Below, piece after piece: positions 30,720 through 39,669 of a DNA stretch of 40,061 nucleotides. The notes below the pieces were generated by a model, which worked only from the letters and a program-made list of their open reading frames with translations, did no database searches and was not told where the DNA came from. Origin of the DNA: Fodinibacter luteus (GTDB taxonomy: Bacteria > Actinomycetota > Actinomycetes > Actinomycetales > Dermatophilaceae); NCBI RefSeq assembly GCF_039541575.1, contig NZ_BAABGM010000032.1, positions 1 to 40,061 on the forward strand, in the 5' to 3' direction. Position 1 is the first letter of the stretch. Every line of letters begins with the position of its first letter. The position numbers and the translations under genes were made by a program.

Positions 30720-32210
30720 ATGAGCAGAGCACCCGAAGCACCCGACGCCTCCGTGCCCGAGACGACGGCGCCCGACGCGACCGCGGCCGAGGCGACCCCT
30801 CGGGGGGCCACCGCTCCCGAGTCGACCGCTGCGGAGGTGACCCAGCCGCTCACCGTCGACGAGCGGGCCGAGCTGGAGCGCCTGCGCGCCCTCGTCGCGA
30901 GCGAACCCGCGGCGCCGGCGCCGACCCGGCACCCGCAGCGGGGGCGCTGGGCCGGGGCGGTCGTCCTCATGCTCCTCGCCGCGCTCATCGCACCGCTCTC
31001 GGCGCTCGCGACGTGGTCGAACGCCACCCTCCTCGACACCGACGAGTACGTGGCCATGGTCGCGCCACTCGCCGAGGACCCCGCGGTGCAGGAGGAGATC
31101 TCGCGACGGATCACCGACGCCGTCTTCGAGCAGCTGCGCGTCGAGGAGCTCACCGCGAGCACCCTCGGCGCCCTCGCCGAGCGGCCCCGGGTCGAGGGCC
31201 TGACCCAGAACCTCCCGGTCGACCTCACGACGTTCGCCCAGCCCATCTCGAACGCGATCTACGGCTTCACCGAGGAGCAGGTCAGCAAGCTCGTCGCCTC
31301 GGACGCCTTCGAGGACGCGTGGATCGCCGCCAACCGCGAGGCGCACGCGAGCCTCGTCGCGGCCCTGACCGGGGAGACGAGCGCCGGGCTGACGGTCGAG
31401 GACGGGCGGGTGGCGGTCAACCTCGCCGCGTTCATCGACGCGATCAAGCCGGTGCTCATCGAGCGCGGGGTCCCGTTCGCCGACCGCATCCCCACCGTCA
31501 ACGCGCAGTTCGTCGTGCTCGACAGCGCGAACCTCGCGAACGCCCAGTCCGCCATCCGGCTGCTCGACCTGCTGCACACCGTGCTCCCCATCGCGGCGGT
31601 GCTCCTCCTCGCAGCCGGGGTCGCGCTCGCACCGGCGCGTCGCCGCGCCCTCGTCATCGGTGCGTCGATGGTCGTCGGGTCGCTCGTGCTCCTCCTGCTC
31701 GGCGTGCAGGTCCTGCGCGCCCTCTACCTCGACGACATCGAGCAGGCGCTCCTCGTGCCCGAGGTGGGGCAGGTGCTCTTCGACACCGTGACGGTGCCGC
31801 TGCGGCTGTGGGTGCGCTCGGCGGCCGTGCTCTTCCTCGTCATCGCTGTGGCCGCCTGGCTGGCCGGGCCGTCGAGCGCCGCGCGGGCGGTGCGCACCGT
31901 GCCCGCCCGGATCGCCGGCTCGACGCGCCGGCCGACCGGCGCCCTCGCCTCGGTCGCCCGCTTCGCGCACCACAACGTCACGGGGCTGCGGGCCGCCGTC
32001 GGCGGGCTCGCCGTCCTGGCCGTGCTCGTCGGTGACCGTCCGAGCGCCGGCGACGTCGTCGTCATCGCCGTCGTCGTGGCGGTGGCGCTGACCGTCATCG
32101 AGGTGTTCCGACGGTGGGGCGCCCAGGTCGAGGAGGCGGACGCGGATGCCGGCGGGATCGCCGCTCCGGGCGCGGACGACTCGACGGCGGCCCTCCCGGT
32201 CAAGGGGTAG
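30720..32210 (+). CDS. Actinobacterial integral membrane protein of unknown function
   Basis: This 496-residue protein starts at ATG 30720, with GAGGA nearby. Residues 1-75 are a disordered Ala/Pro/Glu/Thr-rich cytoplasmic region. A membrane helix (~80-100) is followed by a ~180-residue extracytoplasmic domain with ATWSNATLLDTDEYVAMVAPLAEDPAVQ. Two or three helices follow (~280-345), then another near 365-385, and a final pair (~425-470) before an acidic tail. The D-x-D-x-Y-V and P-L-A-x-D-P-A-V pattern is one I associate with conserved actinobacterial hypothetical membrane proteins. No enzymatic motif is visible. A TAGATT near 30648 could be its -10. Confidence 0.85.
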   Translation: MSRAPEAPDASVPETTAPDATAAEATPRGATAPESTAAEVTQPLTVDERAELERLRALVASEPAAPAPTRHPQRGRWAGAVVLMLLAALIAPLSALATWSNATLLDTDEYVAMVAPLAEDPAVQEEISRRITDAVFEQLRVEELTASTLGALAERPRVEGLTQNLPVDLTTFAQPISNAIYGFTEEQVSKLVASDAFEDAWIAANREAHASLVAALTGETSAGLTVEDGRVAVNLAAFIDAIKPVLIERGVPFADRIPTVNAQFVVLDSANLANAQSAIRLLDLLHTVLPIAAVLLLAAGVALAPARRRALVIGASMVVGSLVLLLLGVQVLRALYLDDIEQALLVPEVGQVLFDTVTVPLRLWVRSAAVLFLVIAVAAWLAGPSSAARAVRTVPARIAGSTRRPTGALASVARFAHHNVTGLRAAVGGLAVLAVLVGDRPSAGDVVVIAVVVAVALTVIEVFRRWGAQVEEADADAGGIAAPGADDSTAALPVKG

Positions 32211-32212
32211 CG

Positions 32213-32295
32213 GGGCCCGCGACAGCCCGGGCCCGCGACGGCCGGGCCCCGCGACGGCCAGGCCCGCGAGGGGCCCGCGCCCGCGACAGCCGCCC
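32213..32295. repeat. GC-only tandem imperfect repeat
   Basis: Directly after the stop at 32210, about five imperfect units of GGCCCGCGACRGCC (roughly 14-16 bases each) follow one another. The tract lies between convergent genes. It can fold into many GC stems and may serve as a terminator or be a slippage-prone tract. Confidence 0.6.
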
Positions 32296-32312
32296 GGGTT
32301 CGGGCGGACGGG

Positions 32313-32549
32313 TCAGGCCGCCCGGCGCCGCCCGAGGAGGAGGTAGGCGGCGGGCAGGACCCCGGCCGAGCTCACGACGGTGAGCGCCAGGCCCCAGACC
32401 GCCTTGGGCCCGAGCACCTGCTCGGCCGGCCTGTTCCTCAGGTCGGCGAGCGCCCAGGCCCGAAGACCGGCGTCGACGACGCCGGCGGTGACGACGACCG
32501 CCCGCGTCGTCGGGGACATCTCGTTCCACCGGGCACTGCGCATGCTCAC
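32313..32549 (-). CDS. Small two-helix membrane protein, possibly PLDc_N-like
   Basis: This 78-residue protein starts at GTG 32549 or ATG 32543, the latter with GAGGTG just upstream. Helix 1 is about 16-34 (AVVVTAGVVDAGLRAWALADL) and helix 2 about 50-72, ending LLLGRRR. The middle, RNRPAEQVLGPKAVWGLAL, and the terminal LGRRR resemble the short PLDc_N/phospholipase D-nuclease N-terminal membrane domain, which also has a GPK-x-x-W core. The protein has no catalytic part. Function is unknown and the similarity is weak. Confidence 0.65.
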   Translation of the reverse strand: MSMRSARWNEMSPTTRAVVVTAGVVDAGLRAWALADLRNRPAEQVLGPKAVWGLALTVVSSAGVLPAAYLLLGRRRAA

Positions 32550-32584
32550 CTCACACCTTCGTCATCGATCGGATTGGTCCGGCG

Positions 32585-33115
32585 TCATCCGCCGTCCCGG
32601 CACACGTGGAACCGTTCGAGCCGGGCGTCGCCGAACTCCAGGTCGGCCCAGCGACCCGAGTAGTGCAGCACGGCGACGGCGCACGTGGGGAAGCCCTCGG
32701 CCATCTTGCGGTGGCCCTCGACGCTCCCCTCGCCGTCGCAGAGCAGCTCGGTCAGCGAGGGGATCCCAGGGGCGTGCCCGACGACCATGACGACGTCGGC
32801 GTCCTCGTCGGCGTCGCGGACGACCTCGAGCAGCCGCTCGGGCGGGGCGAGGTAGATCCGGCGGTCGAGCCGCACCTCGGTCTCGGGGCACCCGCTCTCC
32901 CAGACCCCCTCGGTCGTCTGCTGGGTCCGTTCCGACGTCGAGCAGAGCACCTCGTCGACCCCGATGCCGTGCTCGACGAGCCACCGGCCGGCGGCGGCGG
33001 CGTCGCGCCGGCCGCGGGCCGTGAGCTCGCGCTCGTGGTCGTTGTCCCAGCTCTGCTGCTCGGCCTTGGCGTGGCGGAGGAGGACGAGGGTTCGGTCCTG
33101 CGCTGCACGGGTCAT
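32585..33115 (-). CDS. Histidine phosphatase, SixA-like
   Basis: This 176-residue protein of the histidine phosphatase superfamily starts at ATG 33115. The phosphohistidine motif is LVLLRHAKAEQ (RH near residues 14-15). The second arginine is in LCSTSERTQQT, and the distal histidine in MVVGHAPGIPSL, with the catalytic acid nearby. DHERELTARGRRDA is the SixA-like substrate-pocket pattern. SixA removes phosphate from histidine phosphotransfer proteins; the actinobacterial substrate is not established. It stands alone, convergent neither with an HPt gene nor with any kinase in this window. Confidence 0.9.
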   Translation of the reverse strand: MTRAAQDRTLVLLRHAKAEQQSWDNDHERELTARGRRDAAAAGRWLVEHGIGVDEVLCSTSERTQQTTEGVWESGCPETEVRLDRRIYLAPPERLLEVVRDADEDADVVMVVGHAPGIPSLTELLCDGEGSVEGHRKMAEGFPTCAVAVLHYSGRWADLEFGDARLERFHVCRDGG

Positions 33116-33235
33116 ACCCCGATCATGCACCCGGGGCGGGGCCGCTGTCCCGGCCGGACCCTGTGGGCTGCGCGACCCGGGGCTAGGTTGTCCCCAGTGG
33201 GACGGAGTCGGTCCGCCCCGAGCGAAAGGACCCCC

Positions 33236-33943
33236 ATGTCCGCAGTCGACGACATCCTCGGTGCCCTTCCGGCGGAGCAGATCTCCGCGCAGGTCGGGGC
33301 CTCCCCGGACGAGGTGCGCACCGCCGCCGCGGCCGTGCTGCCGGCCCTGCTCGGCGGCCTGCAGGCCAATGCCGGTGACCCCGCCGGCGCGGGCTCGATC
33401 CTCCAGGCGCTCGGCCAGCACGACGACGACCTGCTCACCGGAGGCGCCGAGCTGTCCGCGATCGACGAGCAGGACGGCAGCGCCATCGCCGGGCACATCT
33501 TCGGAGACCAGCAGGACGAGGTCGTCAACCGGCTCGGCGGGCTGCCCGCCATGGGGGGCGGCTCGGGGATGGGCGGGGCGCTCGTGCGCAAGCTGCTGCC
33601 GATCCTCGCGCCCATGGTGCTGTCCTGGCTCGCCAACCGGGTGCTCCGCGGGGGCGCGGGCGGCGGGGCGGGCGGGGCAGGCGGGGCCGGCGGAGCCACC
33701 GCCCCACGTGCCGACACCTCGCCGAGCCTGCCCGGTGGCTCCGGCACCGCCGGGGGGCCGGGGGGGCTCGACGACCTGCTGCGCGACGTCCTGGGCGGCG
33801 CCACCGCCGGGCCCGGCGGCCCGGCATCCGGCGGCGGCACGGGATCCGGCGGCACGGCATCCGGCGGCGCACCGGGCGGGATCGACGCGGGCAGCATCAT
33901 CGGCGACCTGCTCGGCGGCATCCTCGGGGGCGGACGGCGCTGA
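33236..33943 (+). CDS. DUF937-domain protein with glycine-rich C-terminus
   Basis: This 235-residue protein has AAAGGA before ATG 33236. Residues 1-130 match the DUF937 pattern: MSAVDDILGALPAEQISAQV, then AAAAVLPALLGGLQANA, a mid-segment with IFGDQQDEVVNRL, and KLLPILAPMVLSWLANRVL. The remaining ~100 residues are Gly/Ala/Ser low complexity, broken by GLDDLLRDVLGGA and ending in SIIGDLLGGILGGGRR. These are short amphipathic helices typical of this family. Members are cytosolic proteins of unknown function. TAGGTT about 45 bases upstream is a likely -10. It ends before a strong bidirectional hairpin shared with ahpF. Confidence 0.88.
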   Translation: MSAVDDILGALPAEQISAQVGASPDEVRTAAAAVLPALLGGLQANAGDPAGAGSILQALGQHDDDLLTGGAELSAIDEQDGSAIAGHIFGDQQDEVVNRLGGLPAMGGGSGMGGALVRKLLPILAPMVLSWLANRVLRGGAGGGAGGAGGAGGATAPRADTSPSLPGGSGTAGGPGGLDDLLRDVLGGATAGPGGPASGGGTGSGGTASGGAPGGIDAGSIIGDLLGGILGGGRR

Positions 33944-33990
33944 CGGCCTCCTCCCCCCGACCCGCCCGGGTCCATCCGGTCACCCGACCA

Positions 33991-34033
33991 ACCCCCACCT
34001 CAACCGAGGACTCTTCTCGGGTCAGGTGGGGGT
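33991..34033. terminator. Bidirectional terminator between DUF937 gene and ahpF
   Basis: ACCCCCACCT (33991-34000) pairs perfectly with AGGTGGGGGT (34024-34033). Inside it CCGAG pairs with CTCGG around a 7-base loop. It stands between convergent genes, 47 bases after one stop and 18 before the other. There is no long T-run. Confidence 0.75.
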
Positions 34034-34051
34034 CTGCCCGGTGAGGTGACC

Positions 34052-35653
34052 TCAGGCCCGGGCGGCCGCCTCGTCGGCGTCGGATGCCGCGGGCGCGGAC
34101 GTCCGGATGAGGTGGTCGAAGGCCGACAGCGCAGCCCCGGCACCGGCACCGGCGGCAGCGACGATCTGCTTCCACGGCGCGGTCGTGCAGTCACCGGCGG
34201 CGAACACACCGGGGATGCCGGTCGCGCCCCGCGCGTCGACGACCACCTCGCCGCTGGGGGTCATCTCGACGACCCCGTCGAGCCACTCGGTGTTGGGCAG
34301 GAGGCCGATCTGGACGAAGACGCCCTCGACGGGGAGCACCGTGGCCTCACCGCCGGCGCGGGGAGCGTGCCGGAGGCCGACCACCCTGGACCCGTCGCCG
34401 ACGACCTCGGTCGTCGCGGTGCCCAGGAGCACGTCGATGTTGCCGAGGCTGCGGACCTTGCGCTGCAGGACGTCGTCCGCCTTGAGCTCGTCGGCGAACT
34501 CGACGAGCGTCACGTGCTCGACGACCCCCGCGAGGTCGATGGCGGCCTCGACCCCGGAGTTGCCGCCCCCGACGACGGCGACGCGCTTGCCGACGAAGAG
34601 CGGCCCGTCGCAGTGCGGGCAGAAGGTGACGCCCCGGTTGCGGTGCTCGTCCTCCCCGGGGACGTCGAGGGTGCGCCAGCGGGCGCCGCTCGCGATGACG
34701 ACGGCCCGGGCCCGCAGCACGGCGCCCGACCCGAGGTGGACCTCGTGCAGCCCTCCGGGGACCGGAGCGGGGACCAGCCGTTCGGCGACCTGCCCGGTGA
34801 CGACCTCGACGCCGAGACCACGGACCTGCCGCTCGAGGTCGGCTGCCATCCGCGGGCCCTCGGTGTGCTCGACGGACGGGTAGTTCTCGATCGTCATCGT
34901 GTCGAGCAGCTGGCCGCCGAAGCGCACGGCGAGCAGGCCGGTGCGGATGCCCTTGCGCGCGGTGTAGATCGCGGCGCTCGACCCGGCGGGGCCGCCGCCG
35001 ACGACGAGCACCTCGAAGGGCTCGAGCGCAGCGAGCCGCTCGGCGTCACGCTCGGCGGCTCCGGCGTCGAGCCTGGCGACGACCTCCTCGAGGGTCATCC
35101 GTCCCTGACCGAAGAGCTCGCCGTTGCGGAAGACCATGGGCACGGCCAGCACGCCGCGCTCCTCGACCTCGCCGGGGAAGACGGCGCCGTCGATCGCGAC
35201 GTGGCTGATGCCCGGGTTGAGGATGCTCATGAGGTTGAGCGCCTGCACGACGTCGGGGCAGTTCTGGCAGGACTGGCTGAAGTACGTCTCGAACCGGTGC
35301 TCACCGCCGAGGCCGCGCACGGCATCCAGCAGCTCGGCGGGGGCCGTCGAGGGGTGGCCGCCCACCTGGAGCAGGGCGAGGACGAGCGAGGTGAACTCGT
35401 GGCCGAGGGGCAGGCCGGCGAACTCGACCTCGACGTCGGTGCCCTCCCGGACCACGCGGAACGAGGGACGCCGCAGGGCGTCCCCGGTCCGGACGTGGGT
35501 GACCCGCCCGCCCGACAGCGCCGCGACCTCGTCGAGGAGCTCGGCGAGCTGCCCCGACGCGGTCGAGGCGTCGAGGGTGCTCACGAGCTCGACGGGGTGC
35601 ACCACCTTCGTGAGGTAGGCCGAGAGCTGCTGGGCGAGAGCGGGATCGAGCAT
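34052..35653 (-). CDS. ahpF: Alkyl hydroperoxide reductase subunit F (NADH-dependent peroxiredoxin reductase)
   Basis: This 533-residue flavoprotein passes electrons from NADH through FAD and two CxxC pairs to AhpC. The N-terminal tandem thioredoxin-like domain (1-200) contains CQNC at 129-132. The FAD motif VVGGGPAGSSAA starts near 217, the second redox pair CPHC is at 345-348, the NADH motif VGGGNSGVEAA starts near 361, and the FAD C-terminal block GIPGVFAAGDCT is present. The N-terminal domain distinguishes it from plain thioredoxin reductase. It lies five bases after ahpC and is surely co-transcribed, though its own SD is weak. Confidence 0.95.
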   Translation of the reverse strand: MLDPALAQQLSAYLTKVVHPVELVSTLDASTASGQLAELLDEVAALSGGRVTHVRTGDALRRPSFRVVREGTDVEVEFAGLPLGHEFTSLVLALLQVGGHPSTAPAELLDAVRGLGGEHRFETYFSQSCQNCPDVVQALNLMSILNPGISHVAIDGAVFPGEVEERGVLAVPMVFRNGELFGQGRMTLEEVVARLDAGAAERDAERLAALEPFEVLVVGGGPAGSSAAIYTARKGIRTGLLAVRFGGQLLDTMTIENYPSVEHTEGPRMAADLERQVRGLGVEVVTGQVAERLVPAPVPGGLHEVHLGSGAVLRARAVVIASGARWRTLDVPGEDEHRNRGVTFCPHCDGPLFVGKRVAVVGGGNSGVEAAIDLAGVVEHVTLVEFADELKADDVLQRKVRSLGNIDVLLGTATTEVVGDGSRVVGLRHAPRAGGEATVLPVEGVFVQIGLLPNTEWLDGVVEMTPSGEVVVDARGATGIPGVFAAGDCTTAPWKQIVAAAGAGAGAALSAFDHLIRTSAPAASDADEAAARA

Positions 35654-35658
35654 TGGGA

Positions 35659-36222
35659 TCAGATCTTCCCCACGAGGTCGAGCGACGGGGCGAGGGTGTC
35701 CTCACCCTCCTCCCACTTGGCGGGGCAGACCTCGCCCGGGTGGTTGCGCACGTACTGGGCGGCCTTGACCTTGCGGACGAGCTCGGCGGCGTTGCGGCCG
35801 ATGCCCTCGGCGGTCACCTCGTGGAACTGGATGACGCCGTCGGGGTCGACGAGGAAGGTGCCGCGGTCGGCGAGGCCCTCGGCCTTGCGCAGGATCTTGA
35901 AGTTCCTCGAGATCCGCTGGGTGGGGTCGCCGACCATCGGGTAGGTGACCTTGCGGATCGTGTCCGACGCCTCGTGCCACGCCTTGTGCGTGAAGTGGGT
36001 GTCCGTCGAGACCGAGTAGACCTCGACACCGAGGGCCTTGAGCTCCTCGTAGTGGTCGGCGAGGTCGCCGAGCTCGGTCGGGCAGACGAAGGTGAAGTCG
36101 GCCGGGTAGAAGAAGAAGATCGCCCACTTGCCCTCGATGTCGCGCGAGGAGACCGGGACGAAGGAGCCGTTGACGAAGGCCGTGGCCTCGAAGGGCTTGA
36201 TGGTCGAGTTGACGAGGGACAT
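35659..36222 (-). CDS. ahpC: Alkyl hydroperoxide reductase subunit C (peroxiredoxin)
   Basis: This 187-residue typical 2-Cys peroxiredoxin is of the AhpC1/Prx1 class. The peroxidatic cysteine is C47 in FFFYPADFTFVCPTE and the resolving cysteine is in GEVCPAKWEEG near the C-terminus. It reduces H2O2 and organic peroxides and is recycled by AhpF next door. Length and motifs match the enterobacterial type rather than the mycobacterial AhpC/AhpD type. AAGGAG lies 12 bases before the ATG, rather far. The upstream 36290-36312 stretch (TTAAAGACTA on the plus strand) is AT-rich and probably holds the promoter. I see no convincing OxyR site. Confidence 0.97.
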   Translation of the reverse strand: MSLVNSTIKPFEATAFVNGSFVPVSSRDIEGKWAIFFFYPADFTFVCPTELGDLADHYEELKALGVEVYSVSTDTHFTHKAWHEASDTIRKVTYPMVGDPTQRISRNFKILRKAEGLADRGTFLVDPDGVIQFHEVTAEGIGRNAAELVRKVKAAQYVRNHPGEVCPAKWEEGEDTLAPSLDLVGKI

Positions 36223-36443
36223 GCGGGGTCAGTGCTCCTTCGTGAGGGGGGATGGTCCCTCCAGGGGGCGTCGCCGTTGCCGCCACCGATCTGGAGTGGT
36301 TAAAGACTACCGGTGAGCACCGGCTCGGCCCGCAGCGGGGTTCCGCAGCACGGAACACGGTCCGGCACAGCCGAGGTGGCGCTCGGCCGGCACTCGGCCG
36401 GCACTACGCCGACGGTGCCCGCTCTCGCCCCCCTCAACGCGCT

Positions 36444-36516
36444 CGACTTCGTGCACATCACCCACCCCAACGGGCCGGTTCCGGGTCGTTTCGGGTGGGT
36501 GATGTGCAAGAAGTCG
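36444..36516. terminator. Long inverted repeat downstream of gatB
   Basis: CGACTTC-g-TGCACATCACCCACCC (36444-36467) pairs with GGGTGGGTGATGTGCA-a-GAAGTCG (36493-36516). That is 23 of 24 positions around a 25-base loop. It ends two bases from the gatB stop codon, so it could terminate gatCAB transcription. In size and design it resembles the element after ilvC. Confidence 0.65.
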
Positions 36517-36518
36517 GG

Positions 36519-38048
36519 TCAGGACTGGCCGAGGCGCTCCAGGATGATGGCCCGGGCGGTGCCGGCGTCGGCCTGGCCCTTCGTCTCGCGCATGACCTGC
36601 CCGATGAGCGCACCGACGGCCGCAACCTTGCCGTCGCGGATCTTCGCGGCGACGTCCGGGTTGGCCGCGATGACGGCGTCCACCGCCGCCTCGAGCGCGC
36701 CGGTGTCCTGCACGAGCGCGAGCCCACGGGCATCGGCGACCTCGGTCGGGGTGCCCTCGCCCGCGAGCACGCCCTCCCAGGCCTGGCGCGCCATCGAGTC
36801 GTTGAGCCGCCCGGACGTCACGAGGCCCTCGAGCTCGACGACGGATGCCGGCCCGACGCCGAGCGCGGCGGCGTACGTCGGCACGTCCTGCCCCGCGGCG
36901 TTGGCCTGCCGGGCGACCTCGCCCGACCACCACTTGCGGGCGGCCGCCGGTGAGGCGCCCGCCGCGACGGTCTCCTCGACGAGGTCGACGAGCCCGGCGT
37001 TGACGACGTCGCGCATCTCGAGGTCGGCGAAACCCCACGTCGCCTGCAGCCGCTTGCGCCGGGCGGCCGGCGGCTCGGGCAGGGTGCCCCGCAGCGCGTC
37101 GACGGTCTCGCGGGAAGGCGCGACCGGCACGAGGTCGGGCTCGGGGAAGTAGCGGTAGTCGTCGGCGTCGGACTTGATCCGGCCGGACGTCGTGACACCG
37201 GTGTCCTCGTGCCAGTGCCGGGTCTCCTGGACGACCGTGCCGCCCGCGCTGAGCACCGCGGCGTGCCGGCCGACCTCGTAGCGCACCGCCCGCTCGACCG
37301 AGCGCAGCGAGTTGACGTTCTTGGTCTCCGAGCGCGTGCCGAACACCTCGGCCCCCCTCGGCATGAGGGAGAGGTTGACGTCGCAGCGCATCGAGCCCTG
37401 CTCCATCCGCACGTCGGACACCTCGAGCGCCTTGAGGAGGTCGCGCAGCGTCGCGACGTAGGCCCGCGCGATCTCCGGGGCCCGCTCCCCCGCCCCGGTC
37501 ATCGGCTTCGTGACGATCTCGATGAGCGGGATGCCGGCGCGGTTGTAGTCGACGAGGCTGTGCGTCGCCCCGTGGATGCGGCCGGTCGAACCGCCGACGT
37601 GCAGCGACTTGCCGGTGTCCTCCTCCATGTGCGCGCGCTCGATCTCGACCCGGTACACGGTGCCGTCGTCGAGCTCGACGTCGAGGAAGCCGTCGAACGC
37701 GATCGGCTCGTCGTACTGGGAGGTCTGGAAGTTCTTCGGCATGTCCGGGTAGAAGTAGTTCTTCCGGGCGAAGCGGCACCACGACGCGATCTCGCAGTTG
37801 AGCACCAGCCCGATGCGGATCGCCGACTCGACCGCCTTCTCGTTGACGACCGGCAGCGCGCCGGGCAGCCCGAGGCAGACCGGGCACACCTGGGTGTTCG
37901 GCTCGGCGCCGAACCCGGTCGGGCAGCCGCAGAACATCTTCGTCGCCGTGTTGAGCTCGACATGCACCTCGAGTCCCATGACGGGGTCGTAGGCCGCGAT
38001 CGCGTCCTCGAAGGGCACGGTCGCCTCGGCGTGGGTGCGGGTCGTCAT
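36519..38048 (-). CDS. gatB: Asp-tRNA(Asn)/Glu-tRNA(Gln) amidotransferase subunit B
   Basis: This is the 509-residue GatB kinase/tRNA-binding subunit. The N-terminal catalytic cradle has VMGLEVHVELNTATKMFCGCP and zinc cysteines C40, C42, C55 and C58 (CxC and CPVC). EIASWCRFARKNYFYPDMPKNFQTSQYDEPIA is spread over the next block, followed by GSTGRIHGATHSLVDYNRAG and MRCDVNLSL. The C-terminal helical and YqeY tail domains end in IGQVMRETKGQADA. It activates the misacylated tRNA side chain with ATP so that ammonia from GatA can form Gln-tRNA or Asn-tRNA. It is three bases after gatA, as the last gene of gatCAB. Confidence 0.98.
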   Translation of the reverse strand: MTTRTHAEATVPFEDAIAAYDPVMGLEVHVELNTATKMFCGCPTGFGAEPNTQVCPVCLGLPGALPVVNEKAVESAIRIGLVLNCEIASWCRFARKNYFYPDMPKNFQTSQYDEPIAFDGFLDVELDDGTVYRVEIERAHMEEDTGKSLHVGGSTGRIHGATHSLVDYNRAGIPLIEIVTKPMTGAGERAPEIARAYVATLRDLLKALEVSDVRMEQGSMRCDVNLSLMPRGAEVFGTRSETKNVNSLRSVERAVRYEVGRHAAVLSAGGTVVQETRHWHEDTGVTTSGRIKSDADDYRYFPEPDLVPVAPSRETVDALRGTLPEPPAARRKRLQATWGFADLEMRDVVNAGLVDLVEETVAAGASPAAARKWWSGEVARQANAAGQDVPTYAAALGVGPASVVELEGLVTSGRLNDSMARQAWEGVLAGEGTPTEVADARGLALVQDTGALEAAVDAVIAANPDVAAKIRDGKVAAVGALIGQVMRETKGQADAGTARAIILERLGQS

Positions 38049-38051
38049 CGC

Positions 38052-39572
38052 TCAGGCCTCCTTGGTCGTGGCGAGCGCGGGGGCCCGGTCGAGCAGCGCG
38101 CCGCCCCACGCGGCGGTGAGCCGCGCCTCGAGGGCCGCGCCGACGGCGTACAGGCGGTGGTCCTGCATCGCCGGGGCGAGGATCTGGAAACCGGCGGGCA
38201 GGCCGTCCTCCTCGGCGAGTCCGCTCGGCACGGACATGCCCGGGATGCCGGCGAGGTTGGCCGGGATCGTCGCGATGTCGTTGAGGTACATCGCCATCGG
38301 GTCGTCGAGCTTGTCGCCGAACCGGAACGCCGTCGTCGGCGCGGTGGGGCTGACGAGCACGTCGGCCGTCTCGAAAGCCCGGGTGAAGTCGTCCGCGATG
38401 AGGCGGCGCACCTTCTGTGCCGAGCCGTAGTAGGCGTCGTAGTAGCCGCTCGACAGGGCGTACGTGCCGAGGATGATGCGGCGCTTGACCTCGTCGCCGA
38501 AGCCGGCGTCTCGGGTGGCCGCCATGACCTGCTCGGCGCTCGGCTCGTCGACCCCCTCGGGGGCGACCCGCAGTCCGTAGCGCATGGCGTCGAACTTCGC
38601 CAGGTTGCTCGACGCCTCGCTCGGCAGGATGAGGTAGTACGCGGCCAGGGCGTAGGTGAAGCTGGGGCAGGAGACCTCGACGACCTCGGCTCCGGCGTCG
38701 ACGAGGTGCTGGACGGCCTCGTCGAAGCGGGCCTGCACACCGGCCTGGAAGCCCTCGCCGGTGAGCTCGCGCACGATGCCGATCCTCAGCCCCGCGACGT
38801 CGGCGCGGCGCGCCGCCTCGACGACGGGCGGCACCGGTGCGTCGATCGACGTGGAGTCCATCGGGTCGTGCCCGCCGATGAGCTCGTGGAGGAGGGCGGC
38901 GTCGAGCACCGTGCGCGTGCACGGACCGGCCTGGTCGAGCGAGGAGGCGAGCGCGACGAGCCCGTAGCGCGAGACGCCGCCGTACGTCGGCTTGGTGCCG
39001 ACCGTGCCGGTGACGGCCGCGGGCTGACGGATCGACCCCCCGGTGTCGGTCCCGATCGCGAGCGGCGCCTGGAAGGAGGCGACCACCGATGAGGAGCCAC
39101 CGCCGGAGCCACCGGGGATGCGCTCGAGGTCCCACGGGTTGCGGCTCGGGCCGTAGGCACTGTGCTCGGTCGAGGAGCCCATCGCGAACTCGTCCATGTT
39201 CGTCTTGCCGAGGATCGGCATGCCGGCCCCACGCAGTCGGGTCACGAGCGTCGCGTCGTAGGGGGGTACCCATCCCTGGAGGATCCGTGACCCGCACGTC
39301 GTCGGCAGGCCACGGGTCGTCATGACGTCCTTGACCGCGATCGGCACGCCGGCGAGCGCGTGCAGCGGCTCCCCCGCGGCCCGGCGCCGGTCGACGGCGT
39401 CCGCCTGAGCCAGGGCCCCCTCCGCGTCGACGTGGAGGTAGGAGTGCACGTCGCCGTCGACGGCGGCGGTGCGGTCGAGGTGGGCCCGCGCCACATCGCG
39501 CGCCGACACGCTCCCCTGCGCGAGGAGGTCGGCGAGCTCGGCGGCGGTGGACCGGGTGAGGTCGGTGGTCAC
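38052..39572 (-). CDS. gatA: Asp-tRNA(Asn)/Glu-tRNA(Gln) amidotransferase subunit A
   Basis: This is the 506-residue amidase-signature subunit that releases ammonia from glutamine for GatB. The Ser-cisSer-Lys triad is visible: K81 in GVPIAVKDVMTT, the cis-Ser in GGSGGGSSSVVA, and the nucleophile in GTDTGGSIRQPA. GYYDAYYGSAQKVR and the C-terminal GMSVPSGLAEEDGLPAGFQILAP split motif are also conserved. Start: GTG 39572 with AGGAAG eight bases upstream gives the normal N-terminus. The open frame continues 20 codons upstream to an ATG, but that extension is Pro-rich and not homologous. The gap to gatC is 97 bases and contains a palindrome. Confidence 0.98.
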   Translation of the reverse strand: MTTDLTRSTAAELADLLAQGSVSARDVARAHLDRTAAVDGDVHSYLHVDAEGALAQADAVDRRRAAGEPLHALAGVPIAVKDVMTTRGLPTTCGSRILQGWVPPYDATLVTRLRGAGMPILGKTNMDEFAMGSSTEHSAYGPSRNPWDLERIPGGSGGGSSSVVASFQAPLAIGTDTGGSIRQPAAVTGTVGTKPTYGGVSRYGLVALASSLDQAGPCTRTVLDAALLHELIGGHDPMDSTSIDAPVPPVVEAARRADVAGLRIGIVRELTGEGFQAGVQARFDEAVQHLVDAGAEVVEVSCPSFTYALAAYYLILPSEASSNLAKFDAMRYGLRVAPEGVDEPSAEQVMAATRDAGFGDEVKRRIILGTYALSSGYYDAYYGSAQKVRRLIADDFTRAFETADVLVSPTAPTTAFRFGDKLDDPMAMYLNDIATIPANLAGIPGMSVPSGLAEEDGLPAGFQILAPAMQDHRLYAVGAALEARLTAAWGGALLDRAPALATTKEA

Positions 39573-39617
39573 GTCGTGGCTTCCTGTGGGTGCGGGGCCG
39601 GGTGGGTGAGGTGACGG

Positions 39618-39640
39618 CGGATGCCGTGGCACGGCATCCG
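39618..39640. repeat. Perfect 11-bp inverted repeat between gatC and gatA
   Basis: CGGATGCCGTG and its reverse complement flank a single G. The palindrome is built from two inverted copies of the window's over-abundant GGATGCC heptamer. It lies 46 bases before the gatA start and could affect gatC-gatA transcript balance. No function is shown. Confidence 0.6.
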
Positions 39641-39669
39641 GCGTCCGCCTCGGGCGGGTTGGGGTGCCC

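Noticed and set aside
33640..33900. Glycine-codon repeats in the DUF937 gene as a possible minisatellite or CRISPR-like array
   Set aside because: These are codon-level low-complexity repeats encoding a Gly/Ala/Ser linker typical of the family, with no regular spacers.
39573..39632. In-frame extension of gatA to an ATG at 39632
   Set aside because: A Pro/His-rich extension not seen in GatA, while GTG 39572 has AGGAAG at proper spacing.
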